NCBI RefSeq assembly: GCF_902148845.1
Contig: NC_043746.1
Span: 10,774,706-10,838,705, forward strand
DNA length: 64,000 bases
Direction: 5' to 3'
DNA from: Salarias fasciatus
Taxonomy: Eukaryota; Chordata; Actinopteri; Blenniiformes; Blenniidae
Shown here one piece after another: positions 50,720 through 64,000 of the stretch. The stretch's first letter is position 1, and every line of letters starts with the position of its first letter. A program made the position numbers and the translations under genes. The notes beneath the pieces were generated by a model that made no database searches, was not told where the DNA came from, and saw only the letters and a program-made list of their open reading frames with translations.

Positions 50720-64000
<13,281 letters not shown>

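Overview
This is a window of vertebrate nuclear DNA, most likely from a ray-finned (teleost) fish. The genes are split by GT-AG introns. The spacers are AT-rich, carry fish-type SINE and L2-like tails and CA/TA microsatellites, and the proteins match vertebrate families closely. I recognise seven genes, and all lie on the minus strand, so the window reads 'backwards' from right to left.

From left to right: a single-exon KCTD12-type GABA-B receptor auxiliary subunit, cut by the left edge and probably kctd12b (1-841); znf711, a ZFX-family zinc-finger activator (7868-11491, six coding exons); a SLAIN-family microtubule plus-end protein (16200-24942, eight coding exons); a repeat-rich spacer with hairpins, a foldback-like transposon and one orphan membrane-spanning exon (25000-32280); a beta-thymosin (32686-34195); the mitochondrial carrier slc25a53 (37304-38185); prps1, phosphoribosyl pyrophosphate synthetase (42896-45691, seven exons, 318 codons); and frmpd3 (50720-62551, ten exons seen), whose 5' PDZ-coding part lies beyond the right edge.

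The gene set (znf711, a TMSB15-like thymosin, SLC25A53, PRPS1, FRMPD3) corresponds to human Xq21-q22. Mouse Kctd12b is also X-linked, so the block looks like the fish counterpart of that X region. A KCTD gene and a SLAIN gene occur together here, as KCTD12/SLAIN1 do on human 13q and KCTD8/SLAIN2 on 4p. This suggests the SLAIN gene could be an extra ohnolog that mammals lost.

The genes do not form a pathway. They cover neuronal signalling (kctd12b, frmpd3), transcription (znf711), cytoskeleton (SLAIN, thymosin), mitochondrial transport (slc25a53) and nucleotide synthesis (prps1). I saw no RNA genes, no CRISPR and no recognisable retrovirus-like element. The exon joins were derived by hand from splice sites, reading phase and remembered family sequences. 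Every multi-exon model closes in frame.
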